From: Mermis nigrescens
Taxonomy: Eukaryota; Nematoda; Enoplea; Mermithida; Mermithidae
Length of the DNA stretch: 64,000 bases
Direction: 5' to 3'
Assembly: GCA_036768485.1 (NCBI GenBank)
Contig: JAVLUZ010000143.1
Location: 3,607,250 to 3,671,249, forward strand
The notes beneath the pieces were generated by a model, which was given only the letters and a program-made list of their open reading frames with translations, was not told the DNA's origin and did no database searches. The position numbers and the translations under genes are program-made. This document shows, in pieces, positions 32,773 to 42,353 of the stretch. Every line of letters starts with the position of its first letter. The first letter of the stretch is position 1.

Positions 32773-35163
32773 TTAGTCTGGGGCCAAGGGCCTCTCCACA
32801 TGGTGTATTCTCCTCAATAGGGCTCTATTCCATATACGACTGATCTCAATACTTCTTGAACCGACATTCTGCTCACTAGCCCTCTCCATCTCCAGGGTCT
32901 CCCGTATTTTCCTACGGTACCCATTGCTTTCTTCTGCGAGTATTGATGTATGCTCGAAATCTGGTCTACACCCACATGCTATGCAGTGTTCAGCAACCCC
33001 ACTCCGTTCTTCTTTCAAATTCCTTAGTGCACTCCTATGTTCCCCAAGTCTTTTCTTAAGACTTCTACCAGTTTCCCCAATGTACTCCTTCCCACATTGT
33101 AGTGGTACTTTATACACTATGCCCTGCCGTAGATCTAAGGGTCTCTTTGGGGCAACACTTTGTAGTCTTTTCCTGATGGTGTCTTCACTCTTTGCCACAA
33201 GGCGCACTCCATATGCTTTGCACACTCGCTTAAGCTTCATGGTTAATGCCCCACTAAATGGTACTACTGCTGTTGCAATGTAGTTAGTTGCATCATCCCT
33301 TGAGGGTGCAAGTTGTAGGGCTCTTTGTATTAATGGGCCAGGGTATCCATTAGCTTGAAACTCCTTAAGTATTTTCTGATGTTCACCTTCTTTACTGTGA
33401 TTTGTTTGGCATATGCTCCTACATCTCATGGCCATTCCTCTAACTATACCTGCCTTTGTGCATTTCTGATGGTTCGACTGGTAGTTTAGGTATTGACCTG
33501 TATGTGTTGGCTTACGGTACACTGATGTCTCTAGATGGTCATGGGATCTCTTAACTAGTACATCCAGGAAAGGCAGTGTGCCTTCCACCTCCTTCTCCAT
33601 GGTAAACTGAATAGCAAGATTTTGACTATTCATGTGCTGGAGGAAAGCTTCTAACTCCCGATCTCCATGATCCCACAAGATGAATGTGTCATCAACGTAC
33701 CTGAGCCACATTGTAGGTTTATATGGTGCTGTTTGCAGTGCCTGTTTTTCTAAATCATTCATGAACAGGTTGCACAGTACTGGTGACAATGGTGAACCCA
33801 TGGACATCCCATCTACTTGCTGGTAATAATATTCCCCAAGCTGAAAGTAAGTACTCCTGACACAATATTCTACCAGTTTGGCAATGACCTCAGCACTCAT
33901 AGTTGTTCTTTGTGCTAGGGTAATATCCTGTCTAAGCAGATTCAATACACATTCTATAGCCAACTGAGTTGGGACACTTGTGAAGAGGCTCACAACGTCT
34001 AGGCTGACTAGCCGTGTATTTTCCTGTATTACCATTGGTTCTATCTTAGCCACAAAGTCGTTGCTGTTCTTCAATGAGCTGGCAATGTTCTGCTGCAGTG
34101 GGTTAAGTATCTTAACCAGATATTTTGACAGAGGATGTATAGTTGTCCCAATGCAACTGACAATCGGTCTAAGTGGTACTCCTGGCTTGTGTATCTTTGG
34201 CAAACCATAGATATGCGGTGCTTTGCAGCCTTCTTTGATTTTTACCTCTTTGTCCAGACCTTCTTCCTTGAGCAGTTTCTTTAATGCTTGCTCTACCCTG
34301 GTAACTGGTGTGCGTTTACCAATGGCCTTGAACTTTGAGGGATCATCAATGATCTGCTGCAGCTTATTGTTGTACTCTATTCTGTCCATCACTACTGCTG
34401 CACGACCTTTATCTGCTGGTAGAATGACTATGGTGTCATCTGCTTTTAGCATTTTAATAGCTCTAAGCTCTGCCTTGCTGATATTTGCCTCAGGCTTATC
34501 AACCCTGTCAATAGCTTGTCTAATCTTTAACCGAAAGTCATCCTTCCGTTCCTGTGGCAGGAAATGGGCTGCACACTCAATAGCTGTTATGATGTTCTTA
34601 ATTGGGTGTTGACTTGGTGCTATAGCAAAGTTTAAGCCTTTTGCCAGGGCAGTCTGCTCATGATTAGTCAGTGGTCTATGGCTCTGATTTATTACCACCT
34701 TATCCAGGTTGAGGTTCTGTTGTCCCTGCCTTGGCATGAGTCTATCCAATTTTGCCTTCTGTCTCTGTGTTACCATTTCAAGCTGTCTTATGTACAATCT
34801 ATCTACTGAGCCCTTTATCCTTATCCAATGATCATAGGTCATATTCCTCTCTAGGTCTTCTTCCAGTGCTTTCTTGGCATCCTGTAGACTAGACTTCCTC
34901 CACCTCATATGCCTAATTCGTTCTCTGACCAGGGCTCTTCCTGCCCTCTGTAGTATCCTCTGTGAACCCCTGCTGTTAATAGGGTCTCTAAGGTTTAAAC
35001 CTGTAGGTATGATACCTAGGTCTCGACATTGCATCAGGAAGGTTAAACTTGATGATGCTTGAGCTAGTTTCTCCCCAATGCCATCCAACCTGCGGAGATC
35101 TCTAATTAAGTCAGGGCCATACTGCTGTAATAACTGACTTCTAAATGTTTGTGACTGGTTCAT
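32773..35163 (-). CDS. Penelope-like RT/GIY-YIG polyprotein, copy B
   Basis: This second intact 796-codon ORF encodes the same protein as copy A, with RT motifs including YVDD and a complete GIY-YIG domain. At DNA level I noticed a single synonymous difference (TCTTTTTCTG at about 30487 versus TCTTTTCCTG at about 33167). Such identity means very recent duplication, gene conversion, or a transcript that spanned a tandem; an assembly duplication also has to be considered. Copy B lies upstream of copy A in transcription order and shares pLTR 2 with it. Confidence 0.94.
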   Translation of the reverse strand: MNQSQTFRSQLLQQYGPDLIRDLRRLDGIGEKLAQASSSLTFLMQCRDLGIIPTGLNLRDPINSRGSQRILQRAGRALVRERIRHMRWRKSSLQDAKKALEEDLERNMTYDHWIRIKGSVDRLYIRQLEMVTQRQKAKLDRLMPRQGQQNLNLDKVVINQSHRPLTNHEQTALAKGLNFAIAPSQHPIKNIITAIECAAHFLPQERKDDFRLKIRQAIDRVDKPEANISKAELRAIKMLKADDTIVILPADKGRAAVVMDRIEYNNKLQQIIDDPSKFKAIGKRTPVTRVEQALKKLLKEEGLDKEVKIKEGCKAPHIYGLPKIHKPGVPLRPIVSCIGTTIHPLSKYLVKILNPLQQNIASSLKNSNDFVAKIEPMVIQENTRLVSLDVVSLFTSVPTQLAIECVLNLLRQDITLAQRTTMSAEVIAKLVEYCVRSTYFQLGEYYYQQVDGMSMGSPLSPVLCNLFMNDLEKQALQTAPYKPTMWLRYVDDTFILWDHGDRELEAFLQHMNSQNLAIQFTMEKEVEGTLPFLDVLVKRSHDHLETSVYRKPTHTGQYLNYQSNHQKCTKAGIVRGMAMRCRSICQTNHSKEGEHQKILKEFQANGYPGPLIQRALQLAPSRDDATNYIATAVVPFSGALTMKLKRVCKAYGVRLVAKSEDTIRKRLQSVAPKRPLDLRQGIVYKVPLQCGKEYIGETGRSLKKRLGEHRSALRNLKEERSGVAEHCIACGCRPDFEHTSILAEESNGYRRKIRETLEMERASEQNVGSRSIEISRIWNRALLRRIHHVERPLAPD

Positions 35164-35449
35164 ATCTAAAGAAAGTGTATTTTTGGCCTATTGGCAGTCA
35201 CATAAAATAATATATGCTTTATTCAAACCCATAGGTACAATACAATGTTAAGAATAATACGCAACGTTTCGACAGTTAACCTACCGTCGTCGTCAGGCTC
35301 TTACAGAATATAAGAAGTTGTGGGCACCAGGAATCGAACCTTACAGCTAAGTATCATTTATTTCTAGAGTCTGTGGTTTTACCAACTGAGCTTCACTGGG
35401 CCAGTTGTATAATATTATTTGTTCCTTTTAAAGTAACATAATAATATTT
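35164..35449 (-). repeat. Penelope pLTR 3
   Basis: This terminal repeat precedes copy B in transcription order. It differs from pLTR 2 by a shorter ATA run (ATAATATATGC) and CCCATAGG for CCCGTAGG. Confidence 0.85.
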
Positions 35450-36088
35450 TTAGTCTGGGGCCAAGGGCCTCTCCACATGGTGTATTCTCCTCAATAGGGC
35501 TCTATTCCATATACGACTGATCTCAATATACAATGTTAAGAATAATACGCAACGTTTCGACAGTTAACCTACCGTCGTCGTCAGGCTCTTACAGAATATA
35601 AGAAGTTGTGGGCACCAGGAATCGAACCTTACAGCTAAGTATCATTTATTTCTAGAGTCTGTGGTTTTACCAACTGAGCTTCACTAAACCAGTTGTATAA
35701 TATTATTTGTTCCTTTTAAAGTAACATAATAATATTTTTAGTCTAGGGCCAAGGGCCTCTCCACATGAGGAGAATACACCATGTGGAGAGGCCCTTGGCC
35801 CCCAGACTAAAATATTATTATGTTACTTTAAAAGGAACAAATAATATTGTACAACTGGCCCAGTGAAGCTCAGTTGGTAAAACCACAGACTCTAGAAATA
35901 AATGATACTTAGCTGTAAGGTTCGATTCCTGGTGCCCACAACTTCTTATATTCTGTAAGAGCCTGACGACGACGGTAGGTTAACTGTTGAAACGTTGCAT
36001 ATTATTCTTAACATTGTAATTGAGATCAGTCGTATATGGAATAGAGCCCTATTGAGGAGAATACACCATGTGGAGAGGCCCTTGGCCC
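35450..36088. mobile_element. Inversion core of the Penelope concatemer
   Basis: Partial units are arranged around an inversion. 35450-35528 is the last ~26 codons of the ORF (ISRIWNRALLRRIHHVERPL) on the minus strand, fused directly to a pLTR lacking its outer end (35529-35738). A further short ORF end follows at 35739-35766. Orientation then flips at about 35767. On the plus strand come a short ORF end, a pLTR (35806-36018) truncated at its outer end, and another 3' ORF end (36019-36088). Each junction skips the sequence between ATTGTA and GAGATCAG. The two halves are rough mirror images. Confidence 0.8.
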
Positions 36089-36384
36089 CAGACTAAAAAT
36101 ATTATTATGCTACTTTAAAAGGAACAAATAATATTATACAACTGGCCCAGTGAAGCTCAGTTGGTAAAACCACAGACTCTAGAAATAAATGATACTTAGC
36201 TGTAAGGTTCGATTCCTGGTGCCCACAACTTCTTATATTCTGTAAGAGCCTGACGACAATGGTAGGTTAACTGTCGAAACATTGCGTATTATTCTTAACA
36301 TTGTATTGTACCTACGGCTTTGAATAAAGCATTATTATTATTTTATGTGACTGCCAATAAGCCAAAAATACACTTTCTTTAGAT
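36089..36384 (+). repeat. Penelope pLTR 6, plus strand
   Basis: A full terminal repeat leads into ORF C. It carries variants GACGACAATGG and GAAACATTGCG in the hammerhead-like region, which weaken the fold relative to the minus-strand copies. Confidence 0.85.
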
Positions 36385-38648
36385 ATGAACCAGTCACAAA
36401 CATTTAGAAGTCAGTTATTACAGCAGTATGGCCCTGACTTAATTAGAGATCTCCGCAGGTTGGATGGCATTGGGGAGAAACTAGCTCAAGCATCATCAAG
36501 TTTAACCTTCCTGATGCAATGTCGAGACCTAGGTATCATACCTACAGGTTTAAACCTTAGAGACCCTATTAACAGCAGGGGTTCACAGAGGATACTACAG
36601 AGGGCAGGAAGAGCCCTGGTCAGAGAATGAATTAGGCATATGAGGTGGAGCAAGTCTAGTCCACAGGATGCCAAGAAAGCACTGGAAGAAGACCTAGAGA
36701 GGAATATGACCTATGATCATTGGATAAGGATAAAGGGCTCAGTAGATAGATTGTACATAAGACAGCTTGAAATGGTAACACAGAGACAGAAGGCAAAATT
36801 GGATAGACTCATGCCAAGGCAGGGACAACAGAACCTCAACCTGGATAAGGTGGTAATAAATCAGAGCCATAGACCACTGACTAATCATGAGCAGACTGCC
36901 CTGGCAAAAGGCTTAAACTTTGCTATAGCACCAAGTCAACACCCAATTAAGAACATCATAACAGCTATTGAGTGTGCAGCCCATATCCTGCCACAGGAAC
37001 GGAAGGATGCTTTCGGTTAAAGATTAGACAAGCTATTGACAGGGTTGATAAGCCTGAGGCAAATATCAGCAAGGCAGAGCTTAGAGCTATTAAAATGCTA
37101 AAAGCAGATGACACCATAGTCATTCTACCAGCAGATAAAGGTCGTGCAGCAGTAGTGATGGACAGAATAGAGTACAACAATAAGCTGCAGCAGATCATTG
37201 ATGATCCCTCAAAGTTCAAGGCCATTGGTAAACGCACACCAGTTACCAGGGTAGAGCAAGCATTAAAGAAACTGCTCAAGGAAGAAGGTCTGGACAAAGA
37301 GGTAAAAATCAAAGAAGGCTGCAAAGCACCGCATATCTATGGTTTGCCAAAGATACACAAGCCAGGAGTACCACTTAGACCGATTGTCAGTTGCATTGGG
37401 ACAACTATACATCCTCTGTCAAAATATCTGGTTAAGATACTTAACCCACTGCAGCAGAACATTGCCAGCTCATTGAAGAACAGCAACGACTTTGTGGCTA
37501 AGATAGAACCAATGGTAATACAGGAAAATACACGGCTAGTCAGCCTAGACGTTGTGAGCCTCTTCACAAGTGTCCCAACTGAGTTGGCTATAGAATGTGT
37601 ATTGAATCTGCTTAGACAGGATATTACCCTAGCACAAAGAACAACTATGAGTGCTGAGGTCATTGCCAAACTGGTAGAATATTGTGTCAGGAGTACTTAC
37701 TTTCAGCTTGGGGAATATTATTACCAGCAAGTAGATGGGATGTCCATGGGTTCACCATTGTCACCAGTACTGTGCAACCTGTTCATGAATGATTTAGAAA
37801 AACAGGCACTGCAAACAGCACCATATAAACCTACAATGTGGCTCAGGTACGTTGATGACACATTCATCTTGTGGGATCATGGAGATCGGGAGTTAGAAGC
37901 TTTCCTCCAGCACATGAATAGTCAAAATCTTGCTATTCAGTTTACCATGGAGAAGGAGGTGGAAGGCACACTGCCTTTCCTGGATGTACTAGTTAAGAGA
38001 TACCATGACCATCTAGAGACATCAGTGTACCGTAAGCCAACACATACAGGTCAACACCTAAACTACCAGTCGAACCATCAGAAATGCACAAAGGCAGGTA
38101 TAGTTAGAGGAATGGCCATGAGATGTAGGAGCATATGCCAAACAAATCACAGTAAAGAAGGTGAACAACAGAAAATACTTAAGGAGTTTCAAGCTAATGG
38201 ATACCCTGGCCCATTAATACAAAGAGCCCTACAACTTGCACCCTCAAGGGGTGATGCAACTAACTACATTGCAACAGCAGTAGTACCATTTAGTGGGGCA
38301 TTAACCATGAAGCTTAAGCGAGTGTGCAAAGCATATGGAGTGCGCCTTGCGGCAAAGAGTGAAGACACCATCAGAAAAAGACTACAAAGTGTTGCCCCAA
38401 AGAGACCCTTAGATCTACGGCAGGGCATAGTGTATAAAGTACCACTACAATGTGGGAAGGAGTACATTGGGGAAACTGGTAGACACATTCATCTTGTGGG
38501 ACTGGTAGACACATTCATCTTGACCCTGGAGATGGAGAGGGCTAGTGAGCAGAATGTCGGTTCAAGAAGTATTGAGATCAGTCGTATATGGAATAGAGCC
38601 CTATTGAGGAGAATACACCATGTGGAGAGGCCCTTGGCCCCAGACTAA
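36385..38648 (+). pseudogene. Penelope-like polyprotein, copy C, broken
   Basis: This copy starts MNQSQTF like copies A and B and is over 95% identical, with three lesions. The CGA codon of VRERIRH has become TGA (36628-36630). One A is missing near 37009 (GGATG-CTTTCGG), shifting the frame. Within the GIY-YIG domain, after YIGETGR, the following ~55 codons are replaced by a scar (38481-38522) that repeats RT-domain sequence. The RT part, including YVDD, is otherwise open from 37012 on. The nuclease has lost its conserved Arg, His and Cys cluster, so the copy is inactive. Confidence 0.92.
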
Positions 38649-38936
38649 AAATATTATTATGTTACTTTAAAAGGAACAAATAATATTATACAACTGGCCC
38701 AGTGAAGCTCAGTTGGTGAAACCACAGACTCTAGAAATAAATGATACTTAGCTGTAAGGTTCGATTCCTGGTGCCCACAACTTCTTATATTCTGTAAGAG
38801 CCTGACGACGATGGTAGGTTAACTGTCGAAACGTTGCGTATTATTCTTAACATTGTATTGTACCTACGGGTTTGAATAAAGCATTATTATTATTTTATGT
38901 GACTGCCAATAGGCCAAAAATACACTTTCTTTAGAT
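38649..38936 (+). repeat. Penelope pLTR 7 with tRNA-like segment
   Basis: This clearest plus-strand copy has A-box-like AAGCTCAGTTGG (38705-38716) and B box GGTTCGATTCC (38758-38768). The hammerhead-like core CTGACGA (38802-38808) and GAAACG (38827-38832) follow, then the A-rich stretch before the ORF. Confidence 0.85.
38802..38841 (+). ncRNA. Hammerhead-ribozyme-like motif in pLTR
   Basis: The order is CTGACGA, a stem-loop, GAAACGTTGCGTA. Read as a hammerhead this gives the CUGANGA core, GAA, a 3-bp stem III (ACG/CGT, loop TTG) and cleavage after GTA. Stem II (GACGG/CTGTC in the minus-strand copies) pairs only if one C is left bulged next to the core, and stem I is weak (TAAGA/TCTTA). Hammerheads with short stem III are known in pLTRs of Penelope-like elements. 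This copy may be degenerate. Confidence 0.45.
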
Positions 38937-38964
38937 ATGAACCAGTCACAAACATTTAGAAGTC
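38937..38964 (+). pseudogene. Penelope ORF start fragment at the array end
   Basis: The first ~9 codons (MNQSQTF...) of a further unit appear, then the sequence leaves the element at the right target duplication (38965-38976). Confidence 0.85.
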
Positions 38965-38976
38965 AACTATATATAG

Positions 38977-39415
38977 ACTTTGATGAGAAACTTTGATGAG
39001 AAGTCTAATAGAAAAATTTCAGATATTTACAGTTTTCTGTTAATTTTTTATGAATTTTTCCAAATTTCTTATCTCGAAAAAGTTGAAAGCGCAGGAATAA
39101 CTTCTAAAAAATATAAATACTGAACAATGTTAAACGAGGAACTTGTTTCAATTTCAATAAGCTTTTCTTGATAGTGGGTCAGGACTGCTTTGAGGATAAC
39201 CTATTTCCATCCCTTTAAGACGATCCTAGCTCCATGTCGATAATTCTCTCCAAAAAAAGTATTGTAAACAAGTTCACTTATCTTTATGCATAAATGATTT
39301 ATTATCATATTTTGGACACTAAGCTTTTCTCAAAATTGAAGGTGCTGCTGCGTAGCCCAGACCCTAGTCATACCTGGGCAATGGATTTTGGTTCTGAAGG
39401 TACCGGGGTCCCTTT
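38977..39415. repeat. Host repeat around the Penelope insertion, right part
   Basis: GACTTTGATGAGAA and the following AT-rich stretch continue the repeat interrupted by the concatemer. 39190-39360 is the reverse complement of the foldback family at 29256-29470 (CACTAAGCTTTTCTCAAAATT and onward). It contains no gene. Confidence 0.65.
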
Positions 39416-39416
39416 T

Positions 39417-39733
39417 GTTGAGGTTGGTTGGTTGGTTGATTGGTTGGTTGGTTGGTTGGTTGGCCAGTTAGTTGGTTGGTTGGCTAGTTGGTTGGTTGTT
39501 TGGCCGGTTTGCTAGTTGCTTAGTTGTTTGGCTGGTTGGTTGGTTGTTTGGTTAGTTGTTTGACCAGTTGGTTGGTTGTTTGGTTAGTTGTTTGACCGGT
39601 TGGTTGGTTGTTTGGTTGGTTGGCTTGTTGCTTGGTTGGCCGGTTAGTTGGTTGGTTGGTTGGCTAGTTGGTTGGTTGTTTGGCCGGTTGGTTGGTTATT
39701 TGGTTATGTAGTTGGTTGGTTGTTTGACCGGTT
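39417..39733 (+). repeat. (GGTT)n low-complexity tract, left
   Basis: About 317 bp of GGTT with interspersed GGCTAGTT and GGCCGGTT variants. Frames across it give a W-L-V-G repeat and are not genes. Confidence 0.9.
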
Positions 39734-39735
39734 GG

Positions 39736-40167
39736 CACACCTGGGCAATGCCCCATATCGACCCATCACCAGGACGGGCCGAACCAAAAGTTGGACGGGG
39801 CGAACTAAAAGTTGGACGGGGCGGACTAAAAGTTGGATGGGGCGAAGGGGTAACTTGGATGGAGCTATGTTTTGTACAGGGCGAAAATTTTTGGAGATAA
39901 TTTAAGGAAATGGTAGATGCAGTATATCATGATCAGTTTAAAAAACATGCACAGGAACCGTCTTATTACACTGTTCGAGACCTTTTTCATGGATGGACCC
40001 ACCTTTTTTCAGTGACTGACCCACTGATTAAGCTGAACGACCCACCTTTTTCAGGCACTTATCCACCTTTTTTCAGAGCATACCCACCTTTTTCAGTGTC
40101 CAGGGACCCACCCACCCTTTTGGCTGGAAGTTGGACGGGGCGAACCGTCAGCCATTGCCCAGGTATG
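39736..40167. mobile_element. hAT-like MITE inside the GGTT tract
   Basis: It runs from CACACCTGGGCAATG to CATTGCCCAGGTATG. Flanks CCGGTTGG (39728-39735) and CCGGTTTG (40168-40175) match at 7 of 8 positions, although the repetitive surroundings make this less telling. The interior has three GGACGGGGCGAACTAAAAGTT-type repeats (39772-39840) and four CCCACCTTTTTCAG-type repeats (39995-40110). The terminal sequence resembles the CCATAGG family's right end. Confidence 0.62.
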
Positions 40168-40169
40168 CC

Positions 40170-40590
40170 GGTTTGTTGGTTGTTTGGTTGGCTAGTTGGT
40201 TGGTTGGTTGGCCGGTTAGTTAGTTGGTTGGTTGGTTAGATGGTTGGTTGTTTGGCCGGTTGGTTGGTTGGCTAGTTGGTTGGTTGAGCGGTTGGCTAGT
40301 TGGTTGGTTGGTTGGCCGGTTCATTGGTTAGTTGGTTGCTTAGTTGGCTAGTTGTTGAGCAGTTGGCTAGTTGGTTGGTTGTTTGTTTGTTTGGTCAGTT
40401 GCTTAGTTGTTTAGTTGGGTAGGTGGTTGGCTGGTTGTTTGGTTGACTAGTTGACTGGTTATTTGGCCGGTTAGTTAGTTGGTTGGTTTTCTAGTTGGTT
40501 GATTGGTTGGCCGGATAGTTGGTTGGCTAGTTGCTGGTTGGTTGGCCGGATAGTTGGTTGGTTGGTTGGCTAGTTGGTTGGTTGTATCAT
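40170..40590 (+). repeat. (GGTT)n low-complexity tract, right
   Basis: Continuation of the tract split by the MITE at 39736-40167, with more GGCCGG, GGCTAG and GAGC variants. Confidence 0.9.
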
Positions 40591-40740
40591 TTTCTCACTT
40601 TTTTATTTTTGGGTCAAAAAATTCTACTCCCCCAATCAAAAACTGTTTTTTTCTGGCGCCAACCAGCTGGGGTTCTGAAGGTACCAAAGTGCCTTTTGGT
40701 GCCACTCGGTGGCACGGGTGGCGCGGCATTGCGGACTCAC

Positions 40741-40915
40741 GGATGCTGGTTACAATACATTGACAACTGTCTAGACTTTGATGAGAAGTGTAATCGAAAA
40801 TTTTCTGATTTTTAATTTTCTGTTATTTTTCTTTGAATTTTTTTAAATTTTTCATAATTACCTCGAAAAATGTTGAAAGCCTAGGAATAACTTCTACAAC
40901 AGAGTCATGTGACGA
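40741..40915. repeat. Unoccupied paralogue of the Penelope insertion site
   Basis: GGATGCTGGTTACAATACAT, then GACAACTGTCTAGACTTTGA and onward, matches the left flank (29774-29803) joined directly to the right flank (38976-39110) of the concatemer, without Penelope sequence. Confidence 0.75.
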
Positions 40916-41032
40916 TGACGTTTCTCAATAGATAATGTAAGTTGGTATTCCGTTAAGCTATTTTTAACCTGATTTTAGTTTTCAATATACCGTAATAGGT
41001 TTGAAGCAACTAAAGCGAAAAATATTTTACAG

Positions 41033-41185
41033 ACCGTTCGCGTGCACTTTATGCCAATGAAAGTTTAAATCTCCGTTGTCATTGAGAAGTCATATAAACG
41101 TGCACACCGGAACCAAATCATGTCCGGTGTGTGATGCATGTTTTACATCGTCTTATGAAGTGGTGCGTCATATTTGCTACAAGTT
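41033..41185 (+). pseudogene. C2H2 zinc-finger exon remnant
   Basis: After a splice-acceptor-like ATATTTTACAG, the frame reads PFACTLCQ, a TGA stop (41058-41060), KFKSPLSLRSHINVHTGTKS, CPVCDACFTSSYEVVRHIC. Spacing C-X2-C-X3-F-X5-L-X2-H-X3-H and the TG-x-K linker identify a classical C2H2 finger followed by a second, decayed finger. The opening at PF after the acceptor fits an exon that starts in a finger linker. The stop inside the finger marks it as a pseudogene or a captured fragment. No neighbouring exons were found. Confidence 0.68.
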
Positions 41186-41213
41186 CGTGGAATTAGTACT
41201 TATATACACACAT

Positions 41214-41355
41214 TGGCATGGGGGTTTGGGACTTTACACCCCCTGAATGTAACCCCCCCCGAAAAATTGATAACCCAGAATTGAATTTTTGTTGCTATTT
41301 TTGGCAATTTTGCCCCATCTGACCCCCAGAATAAGGCTGCTGCCCATGTATGCTC
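41214..41355 (-). mobile_element. CCATAGG-family MITE, degenerate copy
   Basis: TTGGCATGGGGGTTTGGGAC at the left and GGCTGCTGCCCATGTATG at the right enclose a shortened body lacking the TTCGACGTTTCTC block. Confidence 0.5.
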
Positions 41356-41924
41356 ATATTGTGAATTTTACAATTAAAAACGGTTAGAACTAAATGTCTA
41401 TAGTCTGTTCCATTCCAAATAACCCATTTTTTCTTTACGGCTTATTACTGTAGCAGAATAATTTACGGGTTAGGTTGTTGCGGCAGTCAGTAAGATGCGC
41501 CACATGTTAAGTAAAACACATTAAGCATCAATAAGATGAGTTTAAATCAATCATCTATTACGGAAGCTCAGTCAAAGATGCTGTTTGCGCAGCAAAACTT
41601 CATTACAGTAATAAGACTTTAGCAAAAGTGGGCCGTTTGGAATGGAATAGACTATTGTATAACTTTAGGATCGAGCATTTTTGGAATTTCGCAAATAAAC
41701 CATTCATTTTGCTACATTTTCACGAAACAGCGGTCATTTGCGTAACTGATAAGCTTATTTTCAAGAACTTGAGTGTTCTAAACGATTACGTCTATGAGAG
41801 CATTCTTCTCCACAAAGTAGTTTGTAATATGTACTTCGAGGGAACGCCATCTTCCTTAAGCTTTATTTGCTTTTGTAACATTCTTAGCGTGAAGTTTGAA
41901 TAAATAGCATACATGCACAGTATG

Positions 41925-42295
41925 GGAATTCTGGGGGGGGTGAAAACCTAAAGTGCCTTTTTTTGGGCCCAAAAATGGCCGGTACGCGTTAAAAAACATC
42001 GTTTTTTGGCGTTTTTGACGATACTCTATCCTTCTAGAGCTTGAAATCATGAAAAAAATTTCGAAAAAGTCGAATAAATTGACCAATATATCGCTTAAAA
42101 CATGATATATGGCGTGGCGATTTTGAGCAAATAGATGGCCAAAAACCCTTAAAAAGACACTCTTTCTACCAATTTTCAGAGGAAACTTTTGAAAAATCGC
42201 CAATTCTGGGGGTGGGTGAAAAATTTTTGCGGTGGGTGAAAAATGATTCTGCGGGGGGTGAAAAAACCCCTCCCAAACCCCCCCGAAACTTTTGA
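41925..42295. repeat. Interspersed repeat S, copy 1
   Basis: GAATTCTGGGGGGGGTGAAA, AAAAAACATCGTTTTTTGGCG, TATGGCGTGGCGATTTTGAG and AAAAAGACACTCTTT occur in this order. The same order is found at 59283-59640. The G-rich ends resemble the MITE ends. It is non-coding, and the 115-residue minus-strand frame here is a shadow. Confidence 0.55.
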
Positions 42296-42298
42296 AAA

Positions 42299-42353
42299 AT
42301 TAATTATTTATTTAATTAATATTTATTTATTTTAAATTAAATAAATAATTTAC
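42299..42353. repeat. AT-only palindrome
   Basis: AATTATTTATTTAATT is answered by AATTAAATAAATAATT about 20 bases later, giving a 16-bp perfect stem. Confidence 0.7.

Noticed and set aside
39417..40590. Telomeric repeat
   Set aside because: The GGTT tract is irregular, lacks a fixed 5-7-base telomere unit and is interstitial with an inserted MITE.
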